Source: Segatella paludivivens DSM 17968 = JCM 13650
Lineage (GTDB): Bacteria; Bacteroidota; Bacteroidia; Bacteroidales; Bacteroidaceae
Length of the DNA stretch: 64,000 nucleotides
Direction of reading: 5' to 3'
NCBI RefSeq assembly: GCF_000373185.1
Contig: NZ_KB890649.1
Location: 110,147-174,146, forward strand
In this document: positions 55,755 to 63,911 of the stretch, piece by piece
How positions within the stretch are numbered: position 1 is the first letter of the stretch
Layout of the letters: each line of letters begins with the position of its first letter
Notes under the pieces: generated by a model
The model's database searches: none
What the model saw: only the letters and a program-made list of their open reading frames with translations
What the model was told of the DNA's origin: nothing
Program-made: the position numbers and the translations under genes

Positions 55755-55946
55755 TGAATTATCTTTTTCTTGGTGTAAACTAAACTTAAATATTTGCTTT
55801 AATTTAACTATCTTTATCAAAAAGTACAAATCTACAGAAAAACGAACGATTTTTGCTGTTTTGAATCAGTTTTATTCCGTTTCTTTGCTGCAGAAAAACT
55901 ATCAATCTAATAACTAATTGATTCTTTGGTACTTTAATGTTTAATA

Positions 55947-58757
55947 ATGAAAAAGATTTTATTATCCCTTTGGATTCTATTCTTGTGTCTAGGGCTTAAT
56001 GCCCAGCGCATGACAGATGCACTTGATCGTGGTCTTGTTGTTGTTCATCGTACAAATGGAACTAGCAATGAGGGAACTTTCGTAAGTTGGCGAATCCTTG
56101 CTAATGAGTATTATGACGTTACCTATAATGTTTATAGGGATGGTGTTAAACTAAATGACAAACCCTTGAGCGTGTCAAATTATAATGACACAGGTGGTAG
56201 TACTACTAGTGAGTACACTGTAAGTGCTATCGTTAAAGGTGTGGAGCAACCACAGTGCAAACCGCAGACATCTTGGAACTGTTATCTGTATAAGCTTATT
56301 GATCGTAACTTTTCTGGCTATAAAGACATTACTCTTCAAAAAGTATATTCAAATGCTGATGGTTCTGATATCACAGCTGATTATCAGCCAAATGATATCA
56401 GTATGGCTGATCTTGACGGTGACGGACAACTTGAAATACTTCTCAAGCGACTTAATACCAAAGATGCATCTTCTTTGTATTTGGAAAATGCGACAGACTA
56501 TGCTATCCTTGAAGCTTATAAGCTAGATGGTACACGAATGTGGTGGATTGATTGTGGTCCAAACATGGTGAGTCTAAACAGTACTGAAATTGATATTGTT
56601 GCTTATGATTGGGATTGTGATGGTAAAGCTGAGGTAGTACTCCGCGGTGCTGATGGCATGAAAATTCATTTCTCTGATGGCACTACAAAGGTAATAGGTG
56701 ATGCTTCAGTAAATACAAGAAACACTTTCGGACATACCGATGCGCAGTATTGTTGGACTCATACAGGTAATGAGTATCTCTTATATCTAAACGGTGAAAC
56801 AGGTAAGCCATATCAAATTATAGACTATCCACTAAAGAGATTAGAGGATGGTGAAACAGATCTTAAAGCTGCTTGGGGAGATGACTATGGTCATCGTTCA
56901 TCAAAATATTTCTTTGGTGCTCCTTTCCTTGATGGTCGTAAGGCTAGTTTGTTCTTAGCTCGTGGAATCTACACCCGTGAGAAGATGATCGCTTATGATA
57001 TCAATCCGCAGACGCATGAGTTTACTACCCGTTGGACTTGGAATTGTAATCAACCTGGTAGTGAATGGTATGGTAATGGTTATCATAACTTCTGTGTTGC
57101 CGATGTTGATATGGATGGCAGGGATGAGATTGTATATGGTTCAATGGTCATTGATGATAATGGCAAGGGACTTAGTACAACTGGTCTTGGTCATGGTGAT
57201 TCTCAACATGTCGGAGACTTTGATCCATATCGTCATGGACTTGAATTCTTTGGTTGCAATGAGACTAAGCCTGGAAACAATTATCGTAATGCAACTACAT
57301 CTGAGCTGTATTATCGCTTTGAGACAACAGCCGATGATGGACGTGCTTTGATCGGAAAATTCTCTGATAACTTCCATGGGTGCCAGGGACGTTCTTCTGC
57401 TTCAAATTTAATTAGTTCAGTTACCGATAATGTTCTTGGTATCAATGCTGATACTTTTCTAAATTGGGGTGATTTGAATTTCCGAATCTATTGGGACGGT
57501 GATTTGTGTGATGAAGTTCTGAATAGTCCTGGTACTGCTAAGGAGGCTAAGATAGAGAAACCGGGATATGGCAGACTTTTTACTTCTTCTGGTTGCAATA
57601 TGAACAATGATTCTAAGAATAATCCTTGTTTTCAGGGTGATATTCTTGGTGATTGGCGTGAGGAGTTTATCGTAAGATGTGGTGGAAACCTCAGAATATA
57701 TACGACAACATACCCTACAGAATATCGTAATTATACTTTGTGGCACGATACTCAATATCGCCAAAGTGAAGTATGGCAGATGGAAGCATACAACCAAACT
57801 CCTCATACAAGTTATTTCCTTGGAAAGGCTGAGGGCATTACCATCGCACCTCCTCCAAGTACACTCACTGATAGGGTTGAAATTGCTGACGGAGCATCTA
57901 TCAACAAAGATAATAATGATAAGCATTTGCTTTTGGCAAAGACTGATAATATGAGTGTCAGTGTTGTTGACGGTGCTGCGCCATATATCCTTACAGACAA
58001 TGCTCCTACATGGGTTGAGGGACATGATGACAATGCAAATATCACAACCACTACTTATACGCATACCATTACTGGTGGTGCTTTTACTGGCGAGATGCGT
58101 CTTATAAAGCAAGGTGATGGAATATTGAAATTGCCTAATGTTACAGAGACTTATACTGGCAATACTGATGTATGGAATGGTGAACTTGATTTTGATGGAA
58201 ATATGGCTTCAAGTCGTGTGTGGTTAAATCGTTTCGCTACATTGAAAACCAACGGCGGTAAGTTTGGTGCAGGTATTGTAATGGACTATGCTTCACAGCT
58301 TCTGCCACAGGGTGATGTGTCTGCACGTTCTGTTACTTTGAATTTCGGTTCTCGAATAGTCTTCCCTTTGTCTTCTGCCAATATTACGGCTGATACATTA
58401 CGTATTAATAAGGTGGATTGGACTGATGGACCAAAATATCTAGCTCCTGTTATTCAGTTCACTGGCAATTCAAAACCTAATGATGGTGCTTATCTCGTTG
58501 GTACATTCAATGTGTTAGAGGGTAATTTGTCTGATATAATTATTGAAGGTATCAGTGGAGTAACCTACAAACTTGAAATGTCAGATAAAAATCTTTATCT
58601 AGTTGTTGGAAGTGGACAAGTTCCTACTGGTATCAACAACATAACAAAAGATGATTCTCAGGGTAAATTTTATAATATAGAAGGCATGAAAATGCCAGAT
58701 GTAAAAACGTATAAAGGCGTTTACATCAAGGATGGCGTGAAAGTTATGAAGCGCTAG
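55947..58757 (+). CDS. PL11 rhamnogalacturonan lyase with extra C-terminal region
   Basis: 936-residue secreted polysaccharide lyase. Signal peptide 1-19; RMTDALDRGLVVVH opens a fibronectin-like domain (to about 110), then an eight-bladed propeller of the PL11 type (about 120-620) with calcium-binding DxDxDG blades (MADLDGDGQLEI, YDWDCDGKAEV, DVDMDGRDEI). PL11 enzymes cleave the rhamnose-galacturonic acid backbone of rhamnogalacturonan I by beta-elimination and are usually about 600-650 residues. Here about 300 more residues follow: an autotransporter-like beta-strand repeat region (TYTGNTDVWNGELDFDGN) and a sorting-tail-like end (YNIEGMKMPDVKTYKGVYIKDG). Alone, with no SusC/SusD nearby. Confidence 0.88.
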   Translation: MKKILLSLWILFLCLGLNAQRMTDALDRGLVVVHRTNGTSNEGTFVSWRILANEYYDVTYNVYRDGVKLNDKPLSVSNYNDTGGSTTSEYTVSAIVKGVEQPQCKPQTSWNCYLYKLIDRNFSGYKDITLQKVYSNADGSDITADYQPNDISMADLDGDGQLEILLKRLNTKDASSLYLENATDYAILEAYKLDGTRMWWIDCGPNMVSLNSTEIDIVAYDWDCDGKAEVVLRGADGMKIHFSDGTTKVIGDASVNTRNTFGHTDAQYCWTHTGNEYLLYLNGETGKPYQIIDYPLKRLEDGETDLKAAWGDDYGHRSSKYFFGAPFLDGRKASLFLARGIYTREKMIAYDINPQTHEFTTRWTWNCNQPGSEWYGNGYHNFCVADVDMDGRDEIVYGSMVIDDNGKGLSTTGLGHGDSQHVGDFDPYRHGLEFFGCNETKPGNNYRNATTSELYYRFETTADDGRALIGKFSDNFHGCQGRSSASNLISSVTDNVLGINADTFLNWGDLNFRIYWDGDLCDEVLNSPGTAKEAKIEKPGYGRLFTSSGCNMNNDSKNNPCFQGDILGDWREEFIVRCGGNLRIYTTTYPTEYRNYTLWHDTQYRQSEVWQMEAYNQTPHTSYFLGKAEGITIAPPPSTLTDRVEIADGASINKDNNDKHLLLAKTDNMSVSVVDGAAPYILTDNAPTWVEGHDDNANITTTTYTHTITGGAFTGEMRLIKQGDGILKLPNVTETYTGNTDVWNGELDFDGNMASSRVWLNRFATLKTNGGKFGAGIVMDYASQLLPQGDVSARSVTLNFGSRIVFPLSSANITADTLRINKVDWTDGPKYLAPVIQFTGNSKPNDGAYLVGTFNVLEGNLSDIIIEGISGVTYKLEMSDKNLYLVVGSGQVPTGINNITKDDSQGKFYNIEGMKMPDVKTYKGVYIKDGVKVMKR

Positions 58758-58766
58758 AATGAAGAT

Positions 58767-58798
58767 AAAGTAGTAATGCGATTTCGCATTACAACTTT
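58767..58798. terminator. Hairpin between PL11 and acetyltransferase genes
   Basis: AAAGTaGTAATGCG pairs with CGCATTACaACTTT around ATTT. It lies 10 bases after the PL11 stop and overlaps the stop of the converging acetyltransferase gene. T runs are weak on both sides. Confidence 0.5.
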
Positions 58799-59868
58799 AT
58801 AAATATATGTTTCTTCCACAATGGATAACCCATTAGTGCATGTAATAGCATGAATAAGATAGCATAAACAAGTGATGCCATGTATGGATTGATAATGACT
58901 GTGCTTATACCATTGTATATACCAATCTTCAATCCTGTAGCTCCAAATATGATACCAACAAGTTCGCTTACTACATAGAGGAATAGGGGATTGGTTCCGA
59001 ATATCAAAGCCATGTTCAGTTTCTCCTTTGCTATTCCCTTAATATCAATATAATACATCAGTAAGCCCTGACATATTGCAGCTAGTCCGCAAGTCATGCA
59101 AACATAACTAGGACTCCAAATTCTTTTATTCAATGGTAGCCCGAAACTTACAAGATAACCTATGATGACTAGTATTCCGCCAGCAATCATAAACTTCATC
59201 ACCTTGTCTTCAGTATCTCTTGCAGATGCCATCAGTTTTCCGCAATAAAAACCTATCATTGTGTGGGCTATTGCTGGAATAGTACTTAGTAGTCCTTCTG
59301 GGTCAACAGGGCTTTTGTGGTAAAGATGATCATATCCTAATATGCTTGTATCAACTTTTGACAGTATGTTGAGATGTGAATCATAAGCATATCCGTTGCC
59401 TAGTATAAGTATGGCTGAATATATTGCAAGCAATACTACAATTGTTATTGGTATATATTTATGCTTAAAACTTAAGGCAAATATTGATACAGCAAGATAA
59501 CACAGTGCAATTCGTTGCATCACTCCCCAAATTCTGAGATGCTCGAAGTCAAGTCCTTTACCGCCAAGCAGCAATGCAAACCAGTTAATCAGTAGTCCAA
59601 TCATAAACATCATGATTGTTCTCTTCACAACTTTTATCGCAGTGGCTTTGCTCCATGTGAAGTTACTTTTCTTGAAACTAAGGAAAGTAGATATTCCCAT
59701 AATAAACAAGAAGAATGGAAACACTAAATCGCAAGGAGTCATACCGTTCCACTTGCTGTGTTCCAGTGTGGAATATATCATTTTTCCACCGCCATTGTTT
59801 ACAGTTATCATAAGAGCTACGGTAAGTCCTCTTAAGACGTCAAGTGATATCAGACGTTTATTTTCCAT
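58789..59868 (-). CDS. HGSNAT-like membrane acetyltransferase (COG4299/DUF5009)
   Basis: 359-residue inner-membrane protein with about ten helices. It opens with RLISLDVLRGLTVALMI and has EHSKWNGMTPCDLVFPFFLFIMG; the region around His37 (HSKW) corresponds to the loop with the active-site His of human heparan-alpha-glucosaminide N-acetyltransferase. That enzyme moves acetyl groups across the membrane from acetyl-CoA to terminal alpha-glucosamine. Substrate here is inferred from the GH89 gene 7 bases upstream in the same direction. Confidence 0.82.
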   Translation of the reverse strand: MENKRLISLDVLRGLTVALMITVNNGGGKMIYSTLEHSKWNGMTPCDLVFPFFLFIMGISTFLSFKKSNFTWSKATAIKVVKRTIMMFMIGLLINWFALLLGGKGLDFEHLRIWGVMQRIALCYLAVSIFALSFKHKYIPITIVVLLAIYSAILILGNGYAYDSHLNILSKVDTSILGYDHLYHKSPVDPEGLLSTIPAIAHTMIGFYCGKLMASARDTEDKVMKFMIAGGILVIIGYLVSFGLPLNKRIWSPSYVCMTCGLAAICQGLLMYYIDIKGIAKEKLNMALIFGTNPLFLYVVSELVGIIFGATGLKIGIYNGISTVIINPYMASLVYAILFMLLHALMGYPLWKKHIFIKL

Positions 59869-59875
59869 TTATTTT

Positions 59876-62104
59876 CTATTTTAAAAAATCAATAACTTCC
59901 TTTGCCATTTCAATAGCATTACCTTCTGGCTTTGCGCTGTATGGATTATGTTGAAGTGTCCAAGGTTCTTCTATGGCATACCAGTCAATCTGTGGACCTG
60001 CTGGCAATGCCATCGCAAAGAGTTCCGAACTAGTCTTGGTGGAATTCTTTCCAGCTCCAAGCGCATCTTCGTCTGGCTGTTGGTTTTGTCTCATCTGTTT
60101 TGCCAAGGCATCCATGTATATATTCCAACGCTTATAGTAGAAGTCTTTCAATAATCCTTCCCATTCTTTGTTTGCATAGTCGCGAAGTCCTCCCTTATCA
60201 GCGCAGACCCGATTACCCCATGTGGTAATCTGTACTCTTGCATTCCATTCATACAAATCTTTTTCAGCATTTGTATGTCCTAGATTTCTTGCAGCTTCAG
60301 TCCAATGACCTAAGCGAAATTCACTTCTTGTAGCAAGCAATTTGTCTTGCAGAAGTATCATGTTCAAAAATCTCTTAGAGTCTTTGTCAAATTGGGCTAT
60401 ACTAAATCCGTTGTAATCGGCAATTGTCTTTAGATATTGTAGTCTTCCTTGGTCAGCAAGTGCTTGACGGCATATATCTACAAGATCATATTCAAAGTTA
60501 TTGTTGCCTTTAAACTTGTCTGCAACGCTCACCATGAGTCTGGCTGCTTCAAGTGTTGATGCTGGATCATAGTAGTTGCGCATCTTCGACCAACTTTTCA
60601 CTTGGAAGTTGTTCAGTCCCGGGCGACCGCAGAAAATACTTTCGTGAGGTCCCTGTTGGTTGTTACCTGCAGGACAGTTGTATATTGTTTCTGATAGTAT
60701 GCTCCAAGCCTTTTGCAGATTAGCGTCGTCGCTTGAATATCTTGCTTTTACATAGTTTCTTATCCAGTCTTCCTTCTTAAACTTCTCTGGTCTCCAAGGC
60801 AGTTCGCTCATCAATTCAAACATCACGGGATTGTTCTCTGAACCTTCCATTGTGAAGCCGATGCCTTTGATGTGTTCTGTGTTTGGCGAAACTTCCTTTG
60901 TAGCATAGAAATTATTAATCAATTGATCCATGCGACCGTGTAGTCCAACGTTGGCACCAAAGTTTTCAAGCATACAGAATAACCAGTTGTGCTGTTCATA
61001 TCCTTTATCACGTTTCCAGATAGAAGGAATTCCAAACATCGGACGGCATTCAGAAAACAAATCAGCAATCAACAAGTCGCCATTCTTCATGTCTGCAATC
61101 ATCTGCTGACGTGGGTTCTCTGTCCAACCTTGTATCACCCATGTCGCCTTTTCATTAGTTCGTTTCATCGCATCCATCACGGCCTTTCCTGCTTTCGCAT
61201 AGTCAATGCTTGCATCATCGTTGGTCTCGTGGAATGGATCCATGCTATAGTAGTTGGCTTTGCCGTATAGTTTGGTTAATTCCCTGTAGTATAGATCTGC
61301 AATTCTATCAAAATGCTTGTCTGTTGGTGATAGATTTGCTGGTCGTGTATATCCGTTCCATGTACCTCCGTCAGTAACATTCAGTCCAAGTTTTGTCTTA
61401 GCATCATGTGGCATCATACCGCAGAAACCCGGCAATACTGGTTGCATGCCGTATTCATCCATACGTTTAAGTATTTTCTTCTGCAATGCTTCTTGTGCAT
61501 TATACCATGAGTCGGGTAGTGGACCGCCCCAACCTTCAAGGTTATTCATTTCCCACCATGCCAAGAAAGCTGGTCCGGCAATGAATTTACCAATTTCTTC
61601 TTTGTTGTAGCCAAGTTTCAGCAACATGTTCCTCCACACCACTTCTTCGCCAACAATAGCTAGCGGAAGGTTTACTCCGTGAAGAGCCATCCAGTCTATT
61701 TCCGTCTGCCATCTCTGCCAGTCCCAGAAAGCCATGGAATAAGAAAACGTGCAGTAATTGAAATCATATCTCAGTTTCAAGTCTGTTTCATGGCGTTCTA
61801 CTTTTGAGATTTTAGGAAGTTTGGCAGGAATATTAGCTTTCATGTTGTTCCATGTCAGTTGAATTCCTGCATAGTATTTCAAATACCAATTCAAACCAGA
61901 TGCGATATTAACCCAAGAGTTTCCCTTGATTAATATCTTGTCTTTATCTTGTGAAAGTTCAAAAAAGTCTTTCTTGCTATTTACAAGTTCCGTCTCAAAC
62001 TTATCTCCTGCACCTTTGTCAATACGCTCAAGTAATCCTTGAATTGGATTCGCTTTAGAAACGAGACTGCATAGGATAAAAATTGATAGTAGGATATGTT
62101 TCAT
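59876..62104 (-). CDS. GH89 alpha-N-acetylglucosaminidase
   Basis: 742-residue secreted glycosidase of the NAGLU family, which removes terminal alpha-linked N-acetylglucosamine (heparan sulfate, mucin glycans). Signal peptide 1-18; N-terminal domain to about 105; TIM barrel with YDFNYCTFSYSMAFWDW, LPGFCGMMP, acid/base Glu293 (MDPFHETND) and nucleophile candidate Glu420 (GFTMEGSENNP); all-helical C-terminal domain with CPAGNNQ. The frame extends 8 codons upstream, but the ATG at 62104 is supported by the promoter box that overlaps that extension. It heads a two-gene operon with the acetyltransferase. Confidence 0.93.
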   Translation of the reverse strand: MKHILLSIFILCSLVSKANPIQGLLERIDKGAGDKFETELVNSKKDFFELSQDKDKILIKGNSWVNIASGLNWYLKYYAGIQLTWNNMKANIPAKLPKISKVERHETDLKLRYDFNYCTFSYSMAFWDWQRWQTEIDWMALHGVNLPLAIVGEEVVWRNMLLKLGYNKEEIGKFIAGPAFLAWWEMNNLEGWGGPLPDSWYNAQEALQKKILKRMDEYGMQPVLPGFCGMMPHDAKTKLGLNVTDGGTWNGYTRPANLSPTDKHFDRIADLYYRELTKLYGKANYYSMDPFHETNDDASIDYAKAGKAVMDAMKRTNEKATWVIQGWTENPRQQMIADMKNGDLLIADLFSECRPMFGIPSIWKRDKGYEQHNWLFCMLENFGANVGLHGRMDQLINNFYATKEVSPNTEHIKGIGFTMEGSENNPVMFELMSELPWRPEKFKKEDWIRNYVKARYSSDDANLQKAWSILSETIYNCPAGNNQQGPHESIFCGRPGLNNFQVKSWSKMRNYYDPASTLEAARLMVSVADKFKGNNNFEYDLVDICRQALADQGRLQYLKTIADYNGFSIAQFDKDSKRFLNMILLQDKLLATRSEFRLGHWTEAARNLGHTNAEKDLYEWNARVQITTWGNRVCADKGGLRDYANKEWEGLLKDFYYKRWNIYMDALAKQMRQNQQPDEDALGAGKNSTKTSSELFAMALPAGPQIDWYAIEEPWTLQHNPYSAKPEGNAIEMAKEVIDFLK

Positions 62105-62125
62105 CTGGTGTATTTTTGTTAGATA

Positions 62126-62157
62126 CAAAGGTAGTTAAAAAAACTGCAATGACCAAA
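62126..62157 (-). promoter_or_regulatory. Promoter of the GH89 operon
   Basis: TTTG at 62157-62154, 20-base spacer, TACCTTTG at 62133-62126 on the minus strand. Both elements match the consensus. The start site would be near 62119, only about 15 bases before the ATG at 62104. Confidence 0.65.
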
Positions 62158-62362
62158 AATGTACATACTTGTGATGGTTAAAAATGGTTAAGTTTGCGAA
62201 TAATATCCATTGTGATTATAAATCTATTGCAGTTATCTAAGCGAAAGAATTCGTCATAGTTGAATTTGTTTAATGATTGAATTTCAAAAGAATTTATCTT
62301 CGTCAGAAAGTCTGATGGTGCTGCTGCCTTTACTACAGCGGTAGCAGTAGTTTCACTATCGT

Positions 62363-62413
62363 TATATCTATTATCTATATCTATATCTATTATCTATATC
62401 TATATCTATATCT
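62363..62413. repeat. Short tandem repeat (TCTATA)n
   Basis: About eight near-perfect copies of the hexamer TCTATA, twice interrupted by TCTATT. Slippage-prone. It lies about 260 bases upstream of the GH89 gene, outside any frame. Confidence 0.85.
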
Positions 62414-62422
62414 TCGCGCGGT

Positions 62423-62441
62423 TGCGCATGCGTGTACGTAT
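62423..62441. other. 19-base alternating purine-pyrimidine tract
   Basis: Perfect alternation with several CG and GT/AC steps, directly after the TCTATA repeat. Counterpart of the tract at 23166-23189. Confidence 0.55.
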
Positions 62442-62469
62442 TATGCATATAGTCGTTTCGTTGATTTCT

Positions 62470-62547
62470 AATTCATTTATAAATCAATTTAGAATCAATT
62501 TAGAATCAATTTGAATTCATTTATAAATCAATTTAGAATCAATTTTG
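62470..62547. repeat. Tandem duplication built of ATCAATTTAGA words
   Basis: AATTCATTTATAAATCAATTT begins at 62470 and again at 62514 (written to 20 bases: AATTCATTTATAAATCAATT); the first unit carries two extra AGAATCAATTT words, the second one. Confidence 0.8.
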
Positions 62548-62835
62548 AGTGACTTATTATCTTCAGAAAAATCAATTTTCAGAGTTATAAAAAGCAGTGA
62601 ATAATGAATGATTTTTTCCTCCTCAAAATCAGAATTCTATCTGTGATGATGATCGACAATAAATATCCAATATGAATTTCTTGCAAACAGAAATATAAAG
62701 CAGACGTATTCGCGTACTATGTACTACGCTAAGTATATCCTTAAGAGGTACCCCGTTCTCATTGATGTCGTATCAATTGGCATTATAAAACATGTACTTA
62801 AATACAGAATTCCCCTCTAAGAGTTTTTAAATAAA

Positions 62836-62938
62836 TAGCTACGTAGCTACGTTTATGCTTGAAAGTCCCTTGTTTACTAGCATTGTTGAAAATAAAAACT
62901 AAAAAAATAGCTGCGGTAAGCTACGTACTAGCTACGTC
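62836..62938. repeat. GCTACGT word array, copy C
   Basis: TAGCTACGTAGCTACGT at 62836-62852 and variants with AGCTGCGGTAAGCTACGT and TAGCTACGTC at 62908-62938 flank CCCTTGTTTACTAG at 62867-62880, a weaker version of the shared core. Confidence 0.6.
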
Positions 62939-63035
62939 ATTATTAGTCGTTTTAACGATGAAACGCAAAATTGAGAATATTTAGAGGTGATTTTGTCTTG
63001 TCAAAAATGCAAGTCCGTTTTTTTAATAGAATGTT

Positions 63036-63137
63036 TTCCATATAGAAACGGAAACGTTTCATCGAAGGAATAAAAACTTTTGATCGTAGGATTGGAAACT
63101 TTATGTCGATATAATGCAAACGTTTGATCGTAGGAAT
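63036..63137. repeat. TTTCCATATAGAAACG box and TTTGATCGTAGGAAT units
   Basis: TTTCCATATAGAAACG at 63036-63051 (shared with the hairpin at 22903) runs into GAAACGTTTC, then TTTCATCGAAGGAAT (63057), TTTGATCGTAGGATT (63079) and TTTGATCGTAGGAAT (63123). Confidence 0.65.
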
Positions 63138-63334
63138 GGATTCCCAAGTCTTTGCGCGCATGATTTTATTATAAAATGCGGCAGATAATATGCAGTTTAC
63201 TGTAGCTGATTTTTCTAGAAAAAGCGTGGCATGTGTTATCCATCAATAGTTTAGAGTGAGTACATAGTTCATGCAGCTCAACATAAAAAATCACTTGAGC
63301 AAGCTTTGGCATTGTGTTTATTATTCAATCTAAT

Positions 63335-63399
63335 AGTGATAAGGGCCATATCACTTCCTTTTGCTTCGTAAACTGCAGAGTGATAAGGCCCATATCACT
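63335..63399. repeat. Twin AGTGATA-N7-TATCACT palindromes
   Basis: Two 21-base palindromes, at 63335-63355 and 63379-63399, share perfect AGTGATA/TATCACT arms around GGGCC-type centres, with start-to-start spacing of 44 bases (about four helical turns). A third half-site AGTGATAAAT lies at 63487. This looks like a paired operator. Confidence 0.65.
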
Positions 63400-63498
63400 C
63401 TGCCTTATTTCGCGAATTAGAATTTTCGTGTATAGGTCCATTTAAATCATGAGAACACATAATCAGATTCATCGTCAATTTAGGGGAGTGATAAATCT

Positions 63499-63782
63499 AT
63501 TCCGGCTAAAGACAGACAACCAATCTGGTTGGATTAGACAACTTATTTAATAACAAATATAAACCAATTCCGGCTAAAGACACGCTACCAGAAAAAGTTT
63601 TTTCAATGTCACTAATGTCACTTTGTCACAAACCCTTTGTTTATAAGGGATGAGCGAGTGACATTGAGTGACATTATCGGTATAAAAGTGACATTAAACT
63701 CCAACGCACATTGTCTTTAGCCGGAATAGGTTTACATTTGTTATTAAATAAGTTGTCTAACCTTACCAGATTGGTTGTCATT
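63499..63782. repeat. Large inverted repeat enclosing TGTCACT palindrome, copy D
   Basis: The left arm 63515-63583 and right arm 63711-63779 are about 90 percent complementary over 69 bases. The word ATTCCGGCTAAAGACA occurs at 63499 and 63567 in plus orientation and at 63712-63727 inverted. Inside lie AATGTCACT at 63605 and 63614, a core CCCTTTGTTTATAAGGG at 63633-63649, and inverted AGTGACATT words to 63695. More GGTTGTC words follow to about 63822. No transposase frame is inside. Confidence 0.8.
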
Positions 63783-63833
63783 CAATCCAATATGGTTGTC
63801 ACCTTCCCGAATTAGTTGTCGGTTGATGAAAAT

Positions 63834-63867
63834 TTTGTTACAAATATCTTTTATTATCATATCTTTG
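63834..63867 (+). promoter_or_regulatory. Promoter of the truncated right-edge gene
   Basis: TTTG at 63834-63837 and TATCTTTG at 63860-63867 with a 22-base spacer, about 45 bases upstream of an ATG at 63912. Confidence 0.5.
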
Positions 63868-63911
63868 TCTACAAATTTAGAAATAAAATCCGATACAACA
63901 AAATTAAATAA

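Larger units (their letters stand above)
62158..63911. other. Gene-free tract C/D, patchwork of repeats
   Basis: About 1.75 kb with no credible gene; the 69-codon frame at 62952-63161 is antisense to repeat units and looks random. In order: TCTATA tandem repeats, an alternating purine-pyrimidine tract, a tandem duplication of ATCAATTTAGA words, a GCTACGT array, TTTCCATATAGAAACG and three TTTGATCGTAGGAAT-like units, twin AGTGATA palindromes, and a 69-base-arm inverted repeat enclosing a TGTCACT palindrome. The tract ends at the promoter of a gene cut by the window edge. Confidence 0.75.

Noticed and set aside
62363..62547. CRISPR array
   Set aside because: Repeats are contiguous or nearly so, 6-11 bases long and without unique spacers of constant length.
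62952..63161. 69-codon minus-strand frame
   Set aside because: It reads through the TTTGATCGTAGG units and palindromes; no protein-like pattern.
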